From Halorubrum sp. F4 (GTDB lineage Archaea; Halobacteriota; Halobacteria; Halobacteriales; Haloferacaceae): a stretch of 63,193 nt of DNA. The position numbers were made by a program, and so were the translations under genes. The stretch spans positions 112,077-175,269 of the forward strand of contig NZ_JAPDFS010000003.1 of NCBI RefSeq assembly GCF_027257195.1, written 5' to 3'. Shown here in pieces: positions 25,329-35,128 of the stretch (positions are counted from its first letter, which is position 1; every line of letters begins with the position of its first letter). Under the pieces are notes generated by a model that was given only the letters and a program-made list of their open reading frames with translations, was not told the DNA's origin and made no database searches.

Positions 25329-26942
25329 TCAGTCGTCCGACGGCGAGGACTGCTGTTCGGTCCGTGCCGCCTGCGGCGTGAGGTCCTTGCGGTTGGCGTC
25401 GAACTCCGAGAGCCCGTAGACGAGCCCGTAGAGCAGGCCGACGCCGATCGGCAGCAGGACCAGCGGCGTGATCCGGGTCGCGCCCCAGACCAGCAGCATC
25501 GCCGAGGCGACGATGATGACGGTCACCGCGTAGTACATCTGCGTCCGCACGTGGTCGATGTGGTCCGCCCCCGTGAACGTCGACGACAGGATCGTCGTGT
25601 CCGAGATGGGCGAACAGTGGTCGCCGAAGATGGCGCCGCTGAACACCGTCCCCACCGCGACCGGCAGAAGCGTCGGGGCGGAACCGCCGATGCTCCACGC
25701 CAGCGGGATGGCGATCGGCGTGACGATGGCCATCGTCCCCCAGGAGGTCCCGGTGGAGAAGGCGATCACCGCCGAGGCGAACAGGATGACCACGGGCAAA
25801 AGCATCGGGGAGATGATCGACTCCGCGACGTTGGTCACGTAGATCCCCGTCCCGAGCTCGGTCGTGACGGTGCCGATGGTCCACGCCATGACGAGGATGG
25901 ACGCGGCGGTTATCATCATGCTGAACCCGTCGATGACCGTCTCCATCGCCTCCTCGAGGTCCATCAGGCCGCCGACGAACCCGCTGATGAGGCCCATCCC
26001 GACCATCGAGAAGGAACCCCACAACAGCGCGTCGACGAAGGCGGCGTTGCCGACGATGTCGATCAGCTCGGGGTTCGCCCCGGCCCCCTGGACGCCCGTG
26101 TAGGCGGAGCCGACGAAGACGACGGTGATGAGCGTGCCGACGGGAAGGAGGAAGTACCGGAGCTGCGGCGAGTCCGTCACCATGTCCCCGAGACTGTCCT
26201 CGGCGCTCTGCATCGGGACGGCGTCGTCACGGAGCAGCTTCCCGTGTTTCCACGAGCGGTGTTCGGCGTCGAGCATCTCGCCGAAGTCGCGCTGCGTGAT
26301 GATGATGATCCCGACCATCGCCAGCGCGAAGAGGCAGTACATGTTGAACGGGATGCTCTGGAGGAAGAGGCTGAAGGCCTCGGGTGCCTCCCCCGAGATC
26401 CCGGCGGCCTCGTACCCCTGTTCGATCATGCTCAGTTGGTAGACGACCCAACTGGAGATGCCGAACGTCGCCACCGGCGCGGCGGTGGAGTCGATGATGT
26501 ACGACAGCTTCTCCCGGGACATCCGAAGCTCGTCCGCCATGTCCCGCATCGTCGTGCCGACGATGGCGGTGTTGGAGTAGTCCCCGAAGAACCAGAGCAT
26601 GCCGAAGATCCACGTCGCGAGCCCGACCTTCCGCTGTGAATCGAGCCGTGAGGTCGCGGCGTTCCCGATGGCTTTCGCCCCGCCGAGCCGCCAGATCAGC
26701 GCGACGCCCCCGCCGAGGAACATCACGATCGTGAGGATCTTGGCGTTGAACAGGCTCTCGCCGAGCGACGAGACCGTCCAGTTGAGCGTCTGGACGATCC
26801 CGTGGCTCCCCGTGAAGATGATCCCGCCGGACCAGATCCCGAGGAACAGCGAGAGGATCGCCCGACGGGTGACGATCGCGAGGACGATCGCCAGGAGCGG
26901 CGGAACGACCGAGATCGCTCCGAACGTCTCGGCGCCCGTCAT
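25329..26942 (-). CDS. nhaC: NhaC-family Na+/H+ antiporter
   Basis: A 537-residue polytopic protein with about 11-12 membrane segments and family motifs such as FFGDYSNTAIVGTTMRDMADE, STGTSWGTMAIVTPIAIPLA and GAIFGDHCSPISDTTILSSTF (the conserved polar loop with SPISDTT). It exchanges sodium for protons, important in high-salt cells, although some relatives transport organic acids or amines. A small upstream ORF overlaps its start by ATGA (see 26939-27055), suggesting coupled translation. Confidence 0.9.
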   Translation of the reverse strand: MTGAETFGAISVVPPLLAIVLAIVTRRAILSLFLGIWSGGIIFTGSHGIVQTLNWTVSSLGESLFNAKILTIVMFLGGGVALIWRLGGAKAIGNAATSRLDSQRKVGLATWIFGMLWFFGDYSNTAIVGTTMRDMADELRMSREKLSYIIDSTAAPVATFGISSWVVYQLSMIEQGYEAAGISGEAPEAFSLFLQSIPFNMYCLFALAMVGIIIITQRDFGEMLDAEHRSWKHGKLLRDDAVPMQSAEDSLGDMVTDSPQLRYFLLPVGTLITVVFVGSAYTGVQGAGANPELIDIVGNAAFVDALLWGSFSMVGMGLISGFVGGLMDLEEAMETVIDGFSMMITAASILVMAWTIGTVTTELGTGIYVTNVAESIISPMLLPVVILFASAVIAFSTGTSWGTMAIVTPIAIPLAWSIGGSAPTLLPVAVGTVFSGAIFGDHCSPISDTTILSSTFTGADHIDHVRTQMYYAVTVIIVASAMLLVWGATRITPLVLLPIGVGLLYGLVYGLSEFDANRKDLTPQAARTEQQSSPSDD

Positions 26943-27055
26943 CCGTCACCCTCCACGTCGCGGCGTGTTTCGGGAGACGAACCCTCGATGAACGGGTCGT
27001 CTCTCGGCTCGTACTCCGCGTCGGGTCGGGTGGTTAGGCTGGTTGCATGTAACAT
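26939..27055 (-). CDS. 38-codon small ORF coupled to nhaC
   Basis: The ORF reads MLHATSLTTRPDAEYEPRDD followed by PFIEGSSPETRRDVEGDG and ends in TGA that overlaps the nhaC ATG (ATGA). The peptide is acidic and polar, in keeping with haloarchaeal proteins. A TATA-like TTTATG on the minus strand (27101-27107) would start the transcript about 20 bases before this ATG. It may be a small protein or a leader that couples translation. It is too short to assign by homology. Confidence 0.45.
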   Translation of the reverse strand: MLHATSLTTRPDAEYEPRDDPFIEGSSPETRRDVEGDG

Positions 27056-27233
27056 GTGCTACTCCCTACCATGTCCGATGTAGTGTCGCGACAAGATCTA
27101 CATAAACCCACCGATGTTTCACAGAAATGTGTTATTGTAAATACGATCTCCGAGTACGATGTCGGAATACACTGAATTCATCGAGTAAACAACGCAACAA
27201 GTGGGCCGATATCCCGATCCGATTACGGATCGT
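27056..27233. other. AT-richer intergenic region before nhaC
   Basis: Contains the minus-strand TATA-like element near 27101-27107 and a perfect 10-base palindrome TGTCGCGACA (27084-27093) between that box and the small ORF. This placement, at or just after the likely transcription start, would suit a repressor site. Nothing else is seen. Confidence 0.4.
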
Positions 27234-28460
27234 TCACTCGGTCATCCACAGTCCCGCCACCACGAACGCGGCGAGCGCGGTCGATCCGGCCAGCAGCGCG
27301 AACGCGGGACGGAATCCCGCGACGTCGGCGATCGCGCCGACGATTCCCGGCGCGAGCGCACCGGCGGCCATGAGCAGAGTGCGGACGACGCCGAGCCCGC
27401 CGCCGGCGAGCCGTTCCGGAAGCGCCTCGACCAGGTACGCCCCCCTGACGGGGCGGTAGCCGTGGGACCCCAGCCCGAGCGTGGCGACGAGCACGCCGAG
27501 AACGATCGGCCCGGCGTCGACGAGGAGGACGACGCCGACGAGCGAGGCCGCCGCCAGCCCGAGCGCGACCGTCATCACCGGGAAGCGACCGAGCCGGTCG
27601 GAGAGGTCGCCCGAGACGAGCTGGACGAACGTGACCGCGAAGAGCACCGAGTACAGTAGGCTCGCCGTCGACGTGGACAGCCCGGCGGCCCGTGAGAGGT
27701 ACAGCGGGAAGAACGCGACCGCACCGTTGTACGAGAACGAGGCGGCGATCGTGGCGATCACGAACGCGGTCATTCGGCGGTCCCGGAACAACACGAGGTA
27801 GTCCCGGGCGGTCGGTTCGGGACCCTCCTGTGGCTCCCCGCGGTCGGCGTTCTCCGGGAGCCGGCTCGGGACGCGCACCGCGAACGCGACCGCGATCGCG
27901 AGGACGACGATCCCCGAGACGACGAACAGCCCGCGCCAGTCCGCACCCGGCAGCCGGTCCAGGAGCGCGTCGAGCGCGGCCGGCGCGGAGACGAAGAGCA
28001 CGACCGCCGCGGGCGCGGCGACGCCGCCCAACGCTCCGATGGTGTCGTGCGCGCCGAGAGCACGCCCCGTCCGCGCCGGATAGACGCGCGAGAGCAGCCG
28101 CACGGCGACCGTCTTGTGTGCGCCCGTCCCGGCCCCGATGACGAGCATGACGGCGGCGAGAACGAGGAAGGGCGCGTCGACGACGAGCGCGACGGCCCCG
28201 ACCGCCGCGACGGTCGCTCCGGCCACGATGACCCGCACCGCGCCGACCCGATCCGCGATCGCACCGCTCGGGAACTGCATCAGCGCGTACACCAGCATGA
28301 ACCCGGTGTAGGCCGTGCCGACCGCGGCGTTGCTCACGCCGTAACTCGCCTGAAGTGACTCGAAAAGCGGCGGGAACGCGTACCGAAGGAACTTGCCGAG
28401 AAACCACAGAAGCGCCGTCAACAGGAGCACGTCGTACTCGGCGATCCGCCGGAGGTCCAT
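27234..28460 (-). CDS. Major facilitator superfamily transporter
   Basis: 408 residues with 12 predicted membrane segments, a central cytoplasmic loop (SRLPENADRGEPQEGPEPTARDY) and the loop 2-3 motif GAIADRVGAVRV with a second-half echo GDLSDRLGRFPV, standard for MFS carriers. The substrate is unknown. TTTTAAG on the minus strand (28486-28492) lies at leaderless distance from the start. Confidence 0.88.
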   Translation of the reverse strand: MDLRRIAEYDVLLLTALLWFLGKFLRYAFPPLFESLQASYGVSNAAVGTAYTGFMLVYALMQFPSGAIADRVGAVRVIVAGATVAAVGAVALVVDAPFLVLAAVMLVIGAGTGAHKTVAVRLLSRVYPARTGRALGAHDTIGALGGVAAPAAVVLFVSAPAALDALLDRLPGADWRGLFVVSGIVVLAIAVAFAVRVPSRLPENADRGEPQEGPEPTARDYLVLFRDRRMTAFVIATIAASFSYNGAVAFFPLYLSRAAGLSTSTASLLYSVLFAVTFVQLVSGDLSDRLGRFPVMTVALGLAAASLVGVVLLVDAGPIVLGVLVATLGLGSHGYRPVRGAYLVEALPERLAGGGLGVVRTLLMAAGALAPGIVGAIADVAGFRPAFALLAGSTALAAFVVAGLWMTE

Positions 28461-28550
28461 CGGCCGCCCTTGTCCGGTCGGACGCTTAAAACGGAGGAAG
28501 TCGGCAGAGCTGACGGTCGCGCGAAGGCGGGCGGTTCGGCAGGAATCGGC

Positions 28551-29945
28551 CTACCCGAACGGCCCCTTCCCGCCGCCCATCATGTCTCCGAGGCCGCCAC
28601 CGCCGCCGCCCATCTTCTTCATCATCCGCTGCATGTCGCCCTCGCCCATCCCCTGGAACTGCTGGATGGTCTGCTCCATCATCGAGTGCTGTTCGAGGAG
28701 CTGGCGGACGGTCTCCTCGTCCGTACCCGATCCGCGGGCGATCCGGCGGGTGCGCTCCTGCCCGACGACGCGGGGGTTCTCCAGTTCCCCCTCCGTCATC
28801 GAGTCCATGATCCGCTCGAACTTTCGCATCCGGTCCTGGGTGACGTCCATCGCGTCGTCCGGGAGCTGGTCCATCATCCCGCCGCCCATCCCGGGGATCA
28901 TGTCCATCACCTGGTCGAGCGGCCCCATCCGGTTCATCGCGTCCATCTGTTTTTTCATGTCCTTCAGGGTGAACTCGCCCTGAAGCATGTCCTCGGGGTC
29001 CCAGTCGTCGTCCTCCTCCGTGGCCTCCTGCATCGCGCGCTCGACGCGCTCGGAGAGCTGCTTGAGGTCGCCCATCCCGAGCAGCCGGGAGATGAACCCG
29101 GAGGGCTCGAACCGCTCGATGTCCTGAACGGTCTCGCCGGAGCCGAGGAAGGCGATCGACGAGCCCGTCTCGTTGACGGCGGTGAGCGCCCCGCCGCCCT
29201 TCGCGGTCCCGTCGAGTTTGGTGATCATCACGCCGTCGATGCCGATCGACGCCTCGAACTGGCGGGCCTGGTCCTTGGCGCCCTGCCCGATCGCGGCGTC
29301 GAGCACGAGCAGCGACCGGTCGGGGTCGACCGCCCGTTCGATCTCCTCGATCTCGGCGATGAGGTCGTCCTCGAGGGCGTGTCGCCCCGCGGTGTCGACG
29401 ATGCGCACGTCGGCGTCGGCGGTCGCCTCCATCCCTTCACGGGCGATCTCGACGGGGTCGTCGGCGTCGGGGTCGCCGTAGAAGTCGACCTCCGCCCGTT
29501 CTGCCATCTGTTTCGCCTGGTCGTACGCGCCGGGCCGGAAGGTGTCCGTCTGGATCACCGCCGGGCGGAGTCCCTTCGTCGAGAACCACCACGCCATCTT
29601 GGCGGCGGACGTGGTCTTCCCGGAGCCCTGGAGCCCGGCCAGCAGGATCGTCTGCGGTTCGAGCGGCAGCGCCGTGGAGTCGCCGACGAGGGCGACCATC
29701 TCCTCGTAGACGATCTTGAGGACGTGGTCGCGGGCGGTCGTGCCGCCGGGCGGCTCCTCCTCCAGCGCGCGCGTCTCGATCGAGTCCGACAGCTCCATGA
29801 CGAGGGAGACGTCGACGTCGGCGGAGAGCAGCGATCGCTGGATCTCCTTGACGATCTCCTCGACGTCGTCCTCGTCGAGACGCGTCTTCCCCTGGAGCTT
29901 GTCGAGGCTGCTCCGCAGGGACGTTCCGAGGTCGTCGAGCACCAT
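28551..29945 (-). CDS. srp54: Signal recognition particle 54 kDa protein
   Basis: GTPase that binds signal sequences and 7S RNA and targets ribosomes to the membrane. The 464-residue protein has the N domain (residues 1-90), the G domain with [35 protein letters not shown] and [11 protein letters not shown], and a Met-rich M domain ([13 protein letters not shown]..., [14 protein letters not shown]), closing with a Gly-rich tail [19 protein letters not shown]. The start at 29945 ([10 protein letters not shown]) is the family start. A TTTACC box (minus strand, about 29969-29974) sits at leaderless distance. Confidence 0.95.
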   Translation of the reverse strand: MVLDDLGTSLRSSLDKLQGKTRLDEDDVEEIVKEIQRSLLSADVDVSLVMELSDSIETRALEEEPPGGTTARDHVLKIVYEEMVALVGDSTALPLEPQTILLAGLQGSGKTTSAAKMAWWFSTKGLRPAVIQTDTFRPGAYDQAKQMAERAEVDFYGDPDADDPVEIAREGMEATADADVRIVDTAGRHALEDDLIAEIEEIERAVDPDRSLLVLDAAIGQGAKDQARQFEASIGIDGVMITKLDGTAKGGGALTAVNETGSSIAFLGSGETVQDIERFEPSGFISRLLGMGDLKQLSERVERAMQEATEEDDDWDPEDMLQGEFTLKDMKKQMDAMNRMGPLDQVMDMIPGMGGGMMDQLPDDAMDVTQDRMRKFERIMDSMTEGELENPRVVGQERTRRIARGSGTDEETVRQLLEQHSMMEQTIQQFQGMGEGDMQRMMKKMGGGGGGLGDMMGGGKGPFG

Positions 29946-30070
29946 TTGCCGGAGGTAGGCGGGCCACGCGGTAAAGGCTTTGTTCGTCGCCCCGAGCGCG
30001 TGGTGGCGGCGGCCGAAAGCGACGGGCGGCGACGGCACCCTTTACCCGTGGCTTCCCGTGGATCGGCTCG

Positions 30071-31669
30071 ATGAACTACGACTGCGTGCTCCGAAACGGG
30101 CGGATCGTCGACGGAACCGGGTCACCGTGGTACCGCGGGGACGTCGCCGTCGACGACGGTCGGATCGCCGCGGTCGGGACGGTCGAGGGCGAGGGGGACG
30201 CCGAGATCGACCTCGACGACGACGTCGTCGCGCCGGGGTTCATCGACGTCCACACGCACTCCGACTTCACGCTCCCGGCGAACCGCGAAGCACACAGCAA
30301 GGTCAGACAGGGCGTGACGCTCGAGGTCGTCGGGAACTGCGGGACGAGCGTGGCCCCGCGGTACGGAGCGGCCTCCCGTTCCGTCGACGACTGGTTCGAG
30401 AGCCGTGGACTCGGGGACGCCGTCGACGCCGACGAGTGGGAGTCGATGGCCGGCTACCTCGAGTACCTCGAGGCGGACGGCCTCTCGCTCAACGTCGGGT
30501 CGCTCGTCGGCCACGGAAACGTCCGCGCGGCCGTCGTCGGATACGAGGACCGCGCGCCCTCGACCGACGAGCTCGACGAGATGTGCGAGTTGGTCGCCGA
30601 GGCGATGACGGACGGGGCGGTCGGCCTCTCCACCGGCCTGTTTTACCCGCCGGGCTGTTACGCCGACGTCGACGAGGTCGTCGCGCTCGCCGAGGTGGCG
30701 GCCGACCACGGCGGCTTCTACGCCACCCACATGCGCTCCGAGAGCGACGACCTCCTCGAGAGCGTCGAGGAGGCCATCGAGATCGGCCGTCGAGCGGACG
30801 CGCCGGTACAGGTGTCCCACCACAAGGCGATCGGTCCCGACAACTGGGGGAAGGTGCGGGCGACGCTCCGCCGGATGGAACTCGTTCGCGAACGGGAGGG
30901 GATCGACGTCCAGTGTGACCAGTACCCCTACGTCGCCTCCTCGACGAGTCTGGGGGCCTTCCTCCCCGACTGGGCCCACGACGGCGGCGACGACGCGCTC
31001 CTCGAGCGGCTTCGCGACCCCGAAACTCGAGCCCGGATCCGGGAGGACCTGAAGACGGAGCGCACGGCCGACTGGGACGGCGTCCTGGTGACCGGGGTCC
31101 AGAATCCCGATCTGAAGGGGATCGAGGGGAGGACGATCGCCGAACTCGCCGCCCGAAGCGGCGAGGAGCGACCACCCGCGGAGCTCCTCCTCGACATCGT
31201 TCTCGAGGACGAGAACCGGACCATGCACGTCAGCTTCGGCATGGACGAGGCGGACGTTCGGACCGTACTGCGTCACGACCTCACGATGGTCGGCAGCGAC
31301 GGGTCCTCCCTCCGCCGGTCCGGCCCGCTCGGCGAGGGCGTGCCACACCCGCGCAACTACGGGACGTTCCCCCGCGTGCTCGGTCGATACGTCCGCGAGG
31401 AGGAAGTGATCCCGCTCGAGCGCGCCATCCACAAGATGACCGGAATGCCCGCGTCACGGCTGGGCCTCGACGACCGGGGCGTGTTGAAACGGGACGCCCG
31501 CGCCGACGTGACGGCGTTCGATCCCGAGACGGTCGAGCAGACCGGTGACTTCCTCGATCCCGCCGTGTATCCCGCCGGCGTGGACCACGTCCTCGTCAAC
31601 GGCGAGTTCGTCGTCCGCGACGGCGACCACACCGGCGCGCGACCCGGTGTCGTGATCGGCGCGTCGTGA
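30071..31669 (+). CDS. N-acyl-D-amino-acid deacylase family amidohydrolase
   Basis: Metal-dependent hydrolase of the amidohydrolase superfamily. The 532 residues begin MNYDCVLRNGRIVDGTGSPW, with the metal-binding FIDVHTHSDF near residue 60, GNCGTSVAPRYG near 95, HMRSESDDLL and QVSHHKAIG supplying further His ligands, and MVGSDGSSLRRSGPLGEGVPHPRNYGTFPRVLGRYVREE, the typical D-aminoacylase segment with its catalytic Asp. The precise substrate (acyl-D-amino acid or related amide) is inferred only from the family. It is divergent from srp54. Confidence 0.87.
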   Translation: MNYDCVLRNGRIVDGTGSPWYRGDVAVDDGRIAAVGTVEGEGDAEIDLDDDVVAPGFIDVHTHSDFTLPANREAHSKVRQGVTLEVVGNCGTSVAPRYGAASRSVDDWFESRGLGDAVDADEWESMAGYLEYLEADGLSLNVGSLVGHGNVRAAVVGYEDRAPSTDELDEMCELVAEAMTDGAVGLSTGLFYPPGCYADVDEVVALAEVAADHGGFYATHMRSESDDLLESVEEAIEIGRRADAPVQVSHHKAIGPDNWGKVRATLRRMELVREREGIDVQCDQYPYVASSTSLGAFLPDWAHDGGDDALLERLRDPETRARIREDLKTERTADWDGVLVTGVQNPDLKGIEGRTIAELAARSGEERPPAELLLDIVLEDENRTMHVSFGMDEADVRTVLRHDLTMVGSDGSSLRRSGPLGEGVPHPRNYGTFPRVLGRYVREEEVIPLERAIHKMTGMPASRLGLDDRGVLKRDARADVTAFDPETVEQTGDFLDPAVYPAGVDHVLVNGEFVVRDGDHTGARPGVVIGAS

Positions 31670-31780
31670 TACACGAACGATCGGCGCGTCGTCACGACCG
31701 CCGAACGGCACGTCGTCGCGGGCGTCGGACGGCGACGTTTCCACCCTGAAGCTTATTGTACGACGGTATCTGTTGCCGGT

Positions 31781-33415
31781 ATGGCCGACCCCGCACGCAT
31801 CCGAGACGACTTCCCGATACTGGACCGGGAGGTCGACGGCGAGCCGCTCGTCTACCTCGACAACGCCGCGACGACCCAGACGCCCACCCAGGTGTACGAC
31901 GTGTTCCGCGAGTACTACGAGGAGTACAACGCGAACGTCCACCGCGGGATCCACGGGCTGAGCCACGAGGCCTCCGTCGCCTACGAGGAGGCCCACGAGC
32001 GGATCGCCGAGTTCGTCGGCGCGAGCGGCGGGCTGGAGGAGATCGTGTTCACGAAGAACGCGACGGAGGCGATGAACCTCGTCGCCTACGGCTTCGGGAT
32101 CGAGGAGTTCGGGCCCGGCGACAACGTGGTCGTGACCGAGATGGAACACCACGCCTCGCTCGTCACCTGGCAGCAGGTCGCCCGCCGGACCGGCGCGGAG
32201 ATCCGGTACGTCCGAGTCGAGGAGGACGGCCACCTCGACATGGAGCACGCGACCGAGGTGATCGACGACGACACCCGCATGCTGTCGGTGGCGCACGTCT
32301 CGAACGTCCTCGGGACAATAAATCCCGTGAGCGACCTCGCCGACCTCGCACACGACCACGGCGCGTTGCTCTTCCTCGACGGCGCCCAGTCGGTGCCGAA
32401 CCGCCCGGTCGACGTGGAGGCGCTCGACGCCGACTTCCTCGCCTTCTCGGGCCACAAGATGGCCGGGCCGACCGGAATCGGCGCGTTGTACGGGAAACGC
32501 CACCTCTTAGAGCGGATGGAGCCGTTCCTCTACGGCGGCGAGATGATCCGCCACGTCACCTTCGAGGGGTCGACGTGGAACCGGCCGCCCTGGAAGTTCG
32601 AGGCCGGGACGCCGCCGATAGCCGAGGGGATCGCGCTCGCGGCCGCCGCCGACTACCTCGATGAGATCGGGATGGAACGGGTCGCCGCCCACGAGAACGA
32701 CCTGGCCCAGTACGCGATGGACCGGCTCGCCGAGCGCGACGACGTGACCGTCTACGGCGTCCCGCGGGGCGAGGAGCGCTCCGGGCTCGTCTCCTTCAAC
32801 GTCGACGGCGTTCACGGCCACGACCTCTCGTCGATACTGAACGACCGCGGCATCGCCGTCCGCGCCGGCGACCACTGTACCCAGCCGCTCCACGACCGGC
32901 TCGACATCCCCGGCTCCGTGCGCGCGTCCTTTTACGTCTACAACACGGAGCGCGAGGTCGACGCCCTGATCGACGCGCTGGAGGACGCACGGAAGCACCG
33001 CGACGAGCTGATCGCGTCCGACCGCTTCCACGACCGATTCGCCGACCACTACCGCTCGCCGCGGAACGCCGGGGCGATCGCCGACCCGACGTTCACGAAG
33101 CACTCGGCGGAGACCTCCTGTGGCGACGACGGCGAGTTCTACGTGGAGCTCGGCGAGGACGGAACCGTCGCCGAGATCGGCTTCGAGAGCGAGAGCTGCG
33201 CGGTGAGCACCGCGGTCGCGAGCATGGTCTCGGAGGCGCTGACCGGCGAGCCGATCGGGCGTGCCCTCGAGGCGGAAACGATCGTCGAGGAGCTCGTCGA
33301 CGGCCGCTATCCCGACCTTCGCCGCGAGTGCGTCCGGGGCCCCGCCGAGGTCATCGCCGAGGCGGCCCGCGACCATCTCGACGCGCGGGATCCGGCGGCC
33401 GTCCGGACGGATTGA
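31781..33415 (+). CDS. sufS: SufS cysteine desulfurase fused to a SufU/IscU-type scaffold domain
   Basis: 544 residues. Residues 1-405 are a group II cysteine desulfurase: YLDNAATTQTP at 25-35, the PLP Lys226 in FSGHKMAGP and the persulfide Cys366 in RAGDHCTQP. Residues 416-535 match a SufU/IscU scaffold: FADHYRSPRNAGAI, then Cys447-Gly-Asp449, Cys473 (ESCAVSTAVASM) and Cys517 (RRECVRGPAEVI), the four positions that bind zinc in SufU. The segment between Cys473 and Cys517 is shorter than in Bacillus SufU. Usually these are two genes, so the fused protein would channel sulfur between its own domains. It is transcribed alone, with a TATA-like GCTTATTG near 31751-31758. Confidence 0.88.
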   Translation: MADPARIRDDFPILDREVDGEPLVYLDNAATTQTPTQVYDVFREYYEEYNANVHRGIHGLSHEASVAYEEAHERIAEFVGASGGLEEIVFTKNATEAMNLVAYGFGIEEFGPGDNVVVTEMEHHASLVTWQQVARRTGAEIRYVRVEEDGHLDMEHATEVIDDDTRMLSVAHVSNVLGTINPVSDLADLAHDHGALLFLDGAQSVPNRPVDVEALDADFLAFSGHKMAGPTGIGALYGKRHLLERMEPFLYGGEMIRHVTFEGSTWNRPPWKFEAGTPPIAEGIALAAAADYLDEIGMERVAAHENDLAQYAMDRLAERDDVTVYGVPRGEERSGLVSFNVDGVHGHDLSSILNDRGIAVRAGDHCTQPLHDRLDIPGSVRASFYVYNTEREVDALIDALEDARKHRDELIASDRFHDRFADHYRSPRNAGAIADPTFTKHSAETSCGDDGEFYVELGEDGTVAEIGFESESCAVSTAVASMVSEALTGEPIGRALEAETIVEELVDGRYPDLRRECVRGPAEVIAEAARDHLDARDPAAVRTD

Positions 33416-33478
33416 CGACTGAGACGGCCGGTTCCGACCGTTACGCTCCTCATCCGGTCGTGCCGATCCTCGCCCCGA

Positions 33479-34393
33479 TCATCGCTCTTCCTCGATCAGT
33501 CGCGCACCCGCGGGGTGGGTGTGACAGACCGCGGGGTCGTAGCCGACGTCGGAGAGCCCGGTTCCGAGCGCGAAGACGGTTCGGCCGAGCATCGCCATCG
33601 ACGCCCCGGTTCCGGACCCGTCGCCGGCGCGGTCGACGGAGTCGTCGTGTCCCGGATCGCCGGCGGCGGCCACGGCCTCCATCGCCTCGGCGACCTCGGG
33701 GACGAGCAGGTCGGCCCGTTCCGCGAACTCGCGGGAGGCGTCCATCAGCGTCGGGAGCCGTGGGTCGGCACGGAGCCGGGAGAAGGCGTGCTCCCCCGCC
33801 GCCGAGAGCGTCGAAGTGTCGCCCGCGAGCACGTCCTCCGTCGACAGCTCCCCGAAGGTGACGTACTCCACGCGGGCGTGGGCGGGGATCCCGTCGAGTT
33901 CGCCGTGTCCGGGCGCACCCGGCTCCACGCGGATCGGGAGCCCGCCGCGGGCCTGAGCGACCACGTCGCCGAGTCCGGTTCCGCGCTCGACTTCCGCCGC
34001 GTGAGCGACCCGCACGAGCTCGTTCTCCGACCGACCGCGGTCGGCGGCCGCGTTGGCGGCGAGCGCGGTCCCCAGCGCTGCCGCACCTGAGACGCCGAAT
34101 CCGGCCCCGATCGGGAGGTCGGTCTCGAGCGTCACCCGCGCCCGCACGCCGAGCGCGGAGAGCACGTCCGCGACCGCGCCGATCGACGCCGACTCGCCGT
34201 TGAGCGTGAGCGCGTCGAGGCCGTCGTCCGCCGCGGAGGCGTCGTCGACCGGATCGACCGTCACGTCGACGCCGTCCGAGAGGGTGAGTCCCGCTCCACG
34301 CGATCCCGCCACGGCCGGATCCTCGGCCGGGTGCGCGCTGAAGAAGGCGGTGACGTGGCCGGGGACGAACGCGGTCGCCCGCTGGCGGTTCAT
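33479..34393 (-). CDS. Pantoate kinase (archaeal CoA biosynthesis)
   Basis: GHMP-superfamily kinase that phosphorylates pantoate in the archaeal route to coenzyme A. The 304-residue protein starts MNRQRATAFVPGHVTAFFSAHP, has the phosphate-binding loop LPIGAGFGVSGAAALGTALA near residue 92, GTGLGDVVAQARGGLPIRV near 138 and a C-terminal GTGASMAMLGRTVFALG. Bacterial PanK is absent from archaea, in agreement. It converges with the sufS fusion gene. Confidence 0.88.
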   Translation of the reverse strand: MNRQRATAFVPGHVTAFFSAHPAEDPAVAGSRGAGLTLSDGVDVTVDPVDDASAADDGLDALTLNGESASIGAVADVLSALGVRARVTLETDLPIGAGFGVSGAAALGTALAANAAADRGRSENELVRVAHAAEVERGTGLGDVVAQARGGLPIRVEPGAPGHGELDGIPAHARVEYVTFGELSTEDVLAGDTSTLSAAGEHAFSRLRADPRLPTLMDASREFAERADLLVPEVAEAMEAVAAAGDPGHDDSVDRAGDGSGTGASMAMLGRTVFALGTGLSDVGYDPAVCHTHPAGARLIEEER

Positions 34394-34510
34394 GGCTCAC
34401 CGCAGGGGAGGCCCCCGATTAACGGTTGTTATCCGCGGTGGCGAGCCGATGTCGGTGCTTTCTCGTCCGCCATCGCAGCCGGTAAGTAGCGGCCGCGAGA
34501 ACCGATCGGC

Positions 34511-35029
34511 ATGCGACGCCGTCTCCGCGCGCCGGTCGCCGCCCTCCTGGCGACGTTCGTCCCCGGCCTGGGACACGCGTTCCTGGGACGGTTCGGGCGG
34601 GCGATCGTGTGGCACGTGACGGTCATCGGGGGGGCCGTCGCGCTGTACAGCCTCTCGGACGCGGGCCCCGTCGATCCGACCGGATCGGTCGCCGACGTCG
34701 CGGCCGCGATCCCTCCCGAGATCGCCCTGCCGATCTCGGTGCTGGTCGGGCTCTCGGCGGTGGACGCGTACCTCGTGGCACGGTCGCAGGCCGCGGAGGC
34801 GGATCGAGCCGCCGCGACCGCGGCGGCGATACGGCGGCACGCGACGGGCGGACCCGAGGAGGACGGTACGGGCGTCGGCCGCGAACCGGCGGAACCGGAG
34901 GCCGCCGAAACGCCCGACCGCGATCACGCCGACGTCGAGTGTCCCCACTGCGGGCGGGAGACCGACGCGACCCTCGACTTCTGTCACTGGTGTACGGAGC
35001 CGCTGCCGTGGGTCGACGACGGGGAGTAG
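34511..35029 (+). CDS. Membrane protein with C-terminal zinc ribbon
   Basis: 172 residues with two to three hydrophobic segments in the first 95 residues (PVAALLATFVPGLGHAFLGRF, TVIGGAVALYSL, ISVLVGLSAVDAYLVA), an acidic Ala/Glu linker, and a zinc ribbon CPHCGRETDATLDFCHWC at residues about 144-161. Haloarchaea have many such small zinc-ribbon membrane proteins of unknown role. The PGLGH..LGR pattern also occurs in TM2-like proteins. Confidence 0.75.
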   Translation: MRRRLRAPVAALLATFVPGLGHAFLGRFGRAIVWHVTVIGGAVALYSLSDAGPVDPTGSVADVAAAIPPEIALPISVLVGLSAVDAYLVARSQAAEADRAAATAAAIRRHATGGPEEDGTGVGREPAEPEAAETPDRDHADVECPHCGRETDATLDFCHWCTEPLPWVDDGE

Positions 35030-35128
35030 ACGGGAACGACGGAGGGGAACGGAAGGGACGGCGGCCGACGACCCGCCTCGCCGGGAGCGGAGGAGTGATA
35101 CCTGCCCGGTCGTAACCCCGGAGAACCG

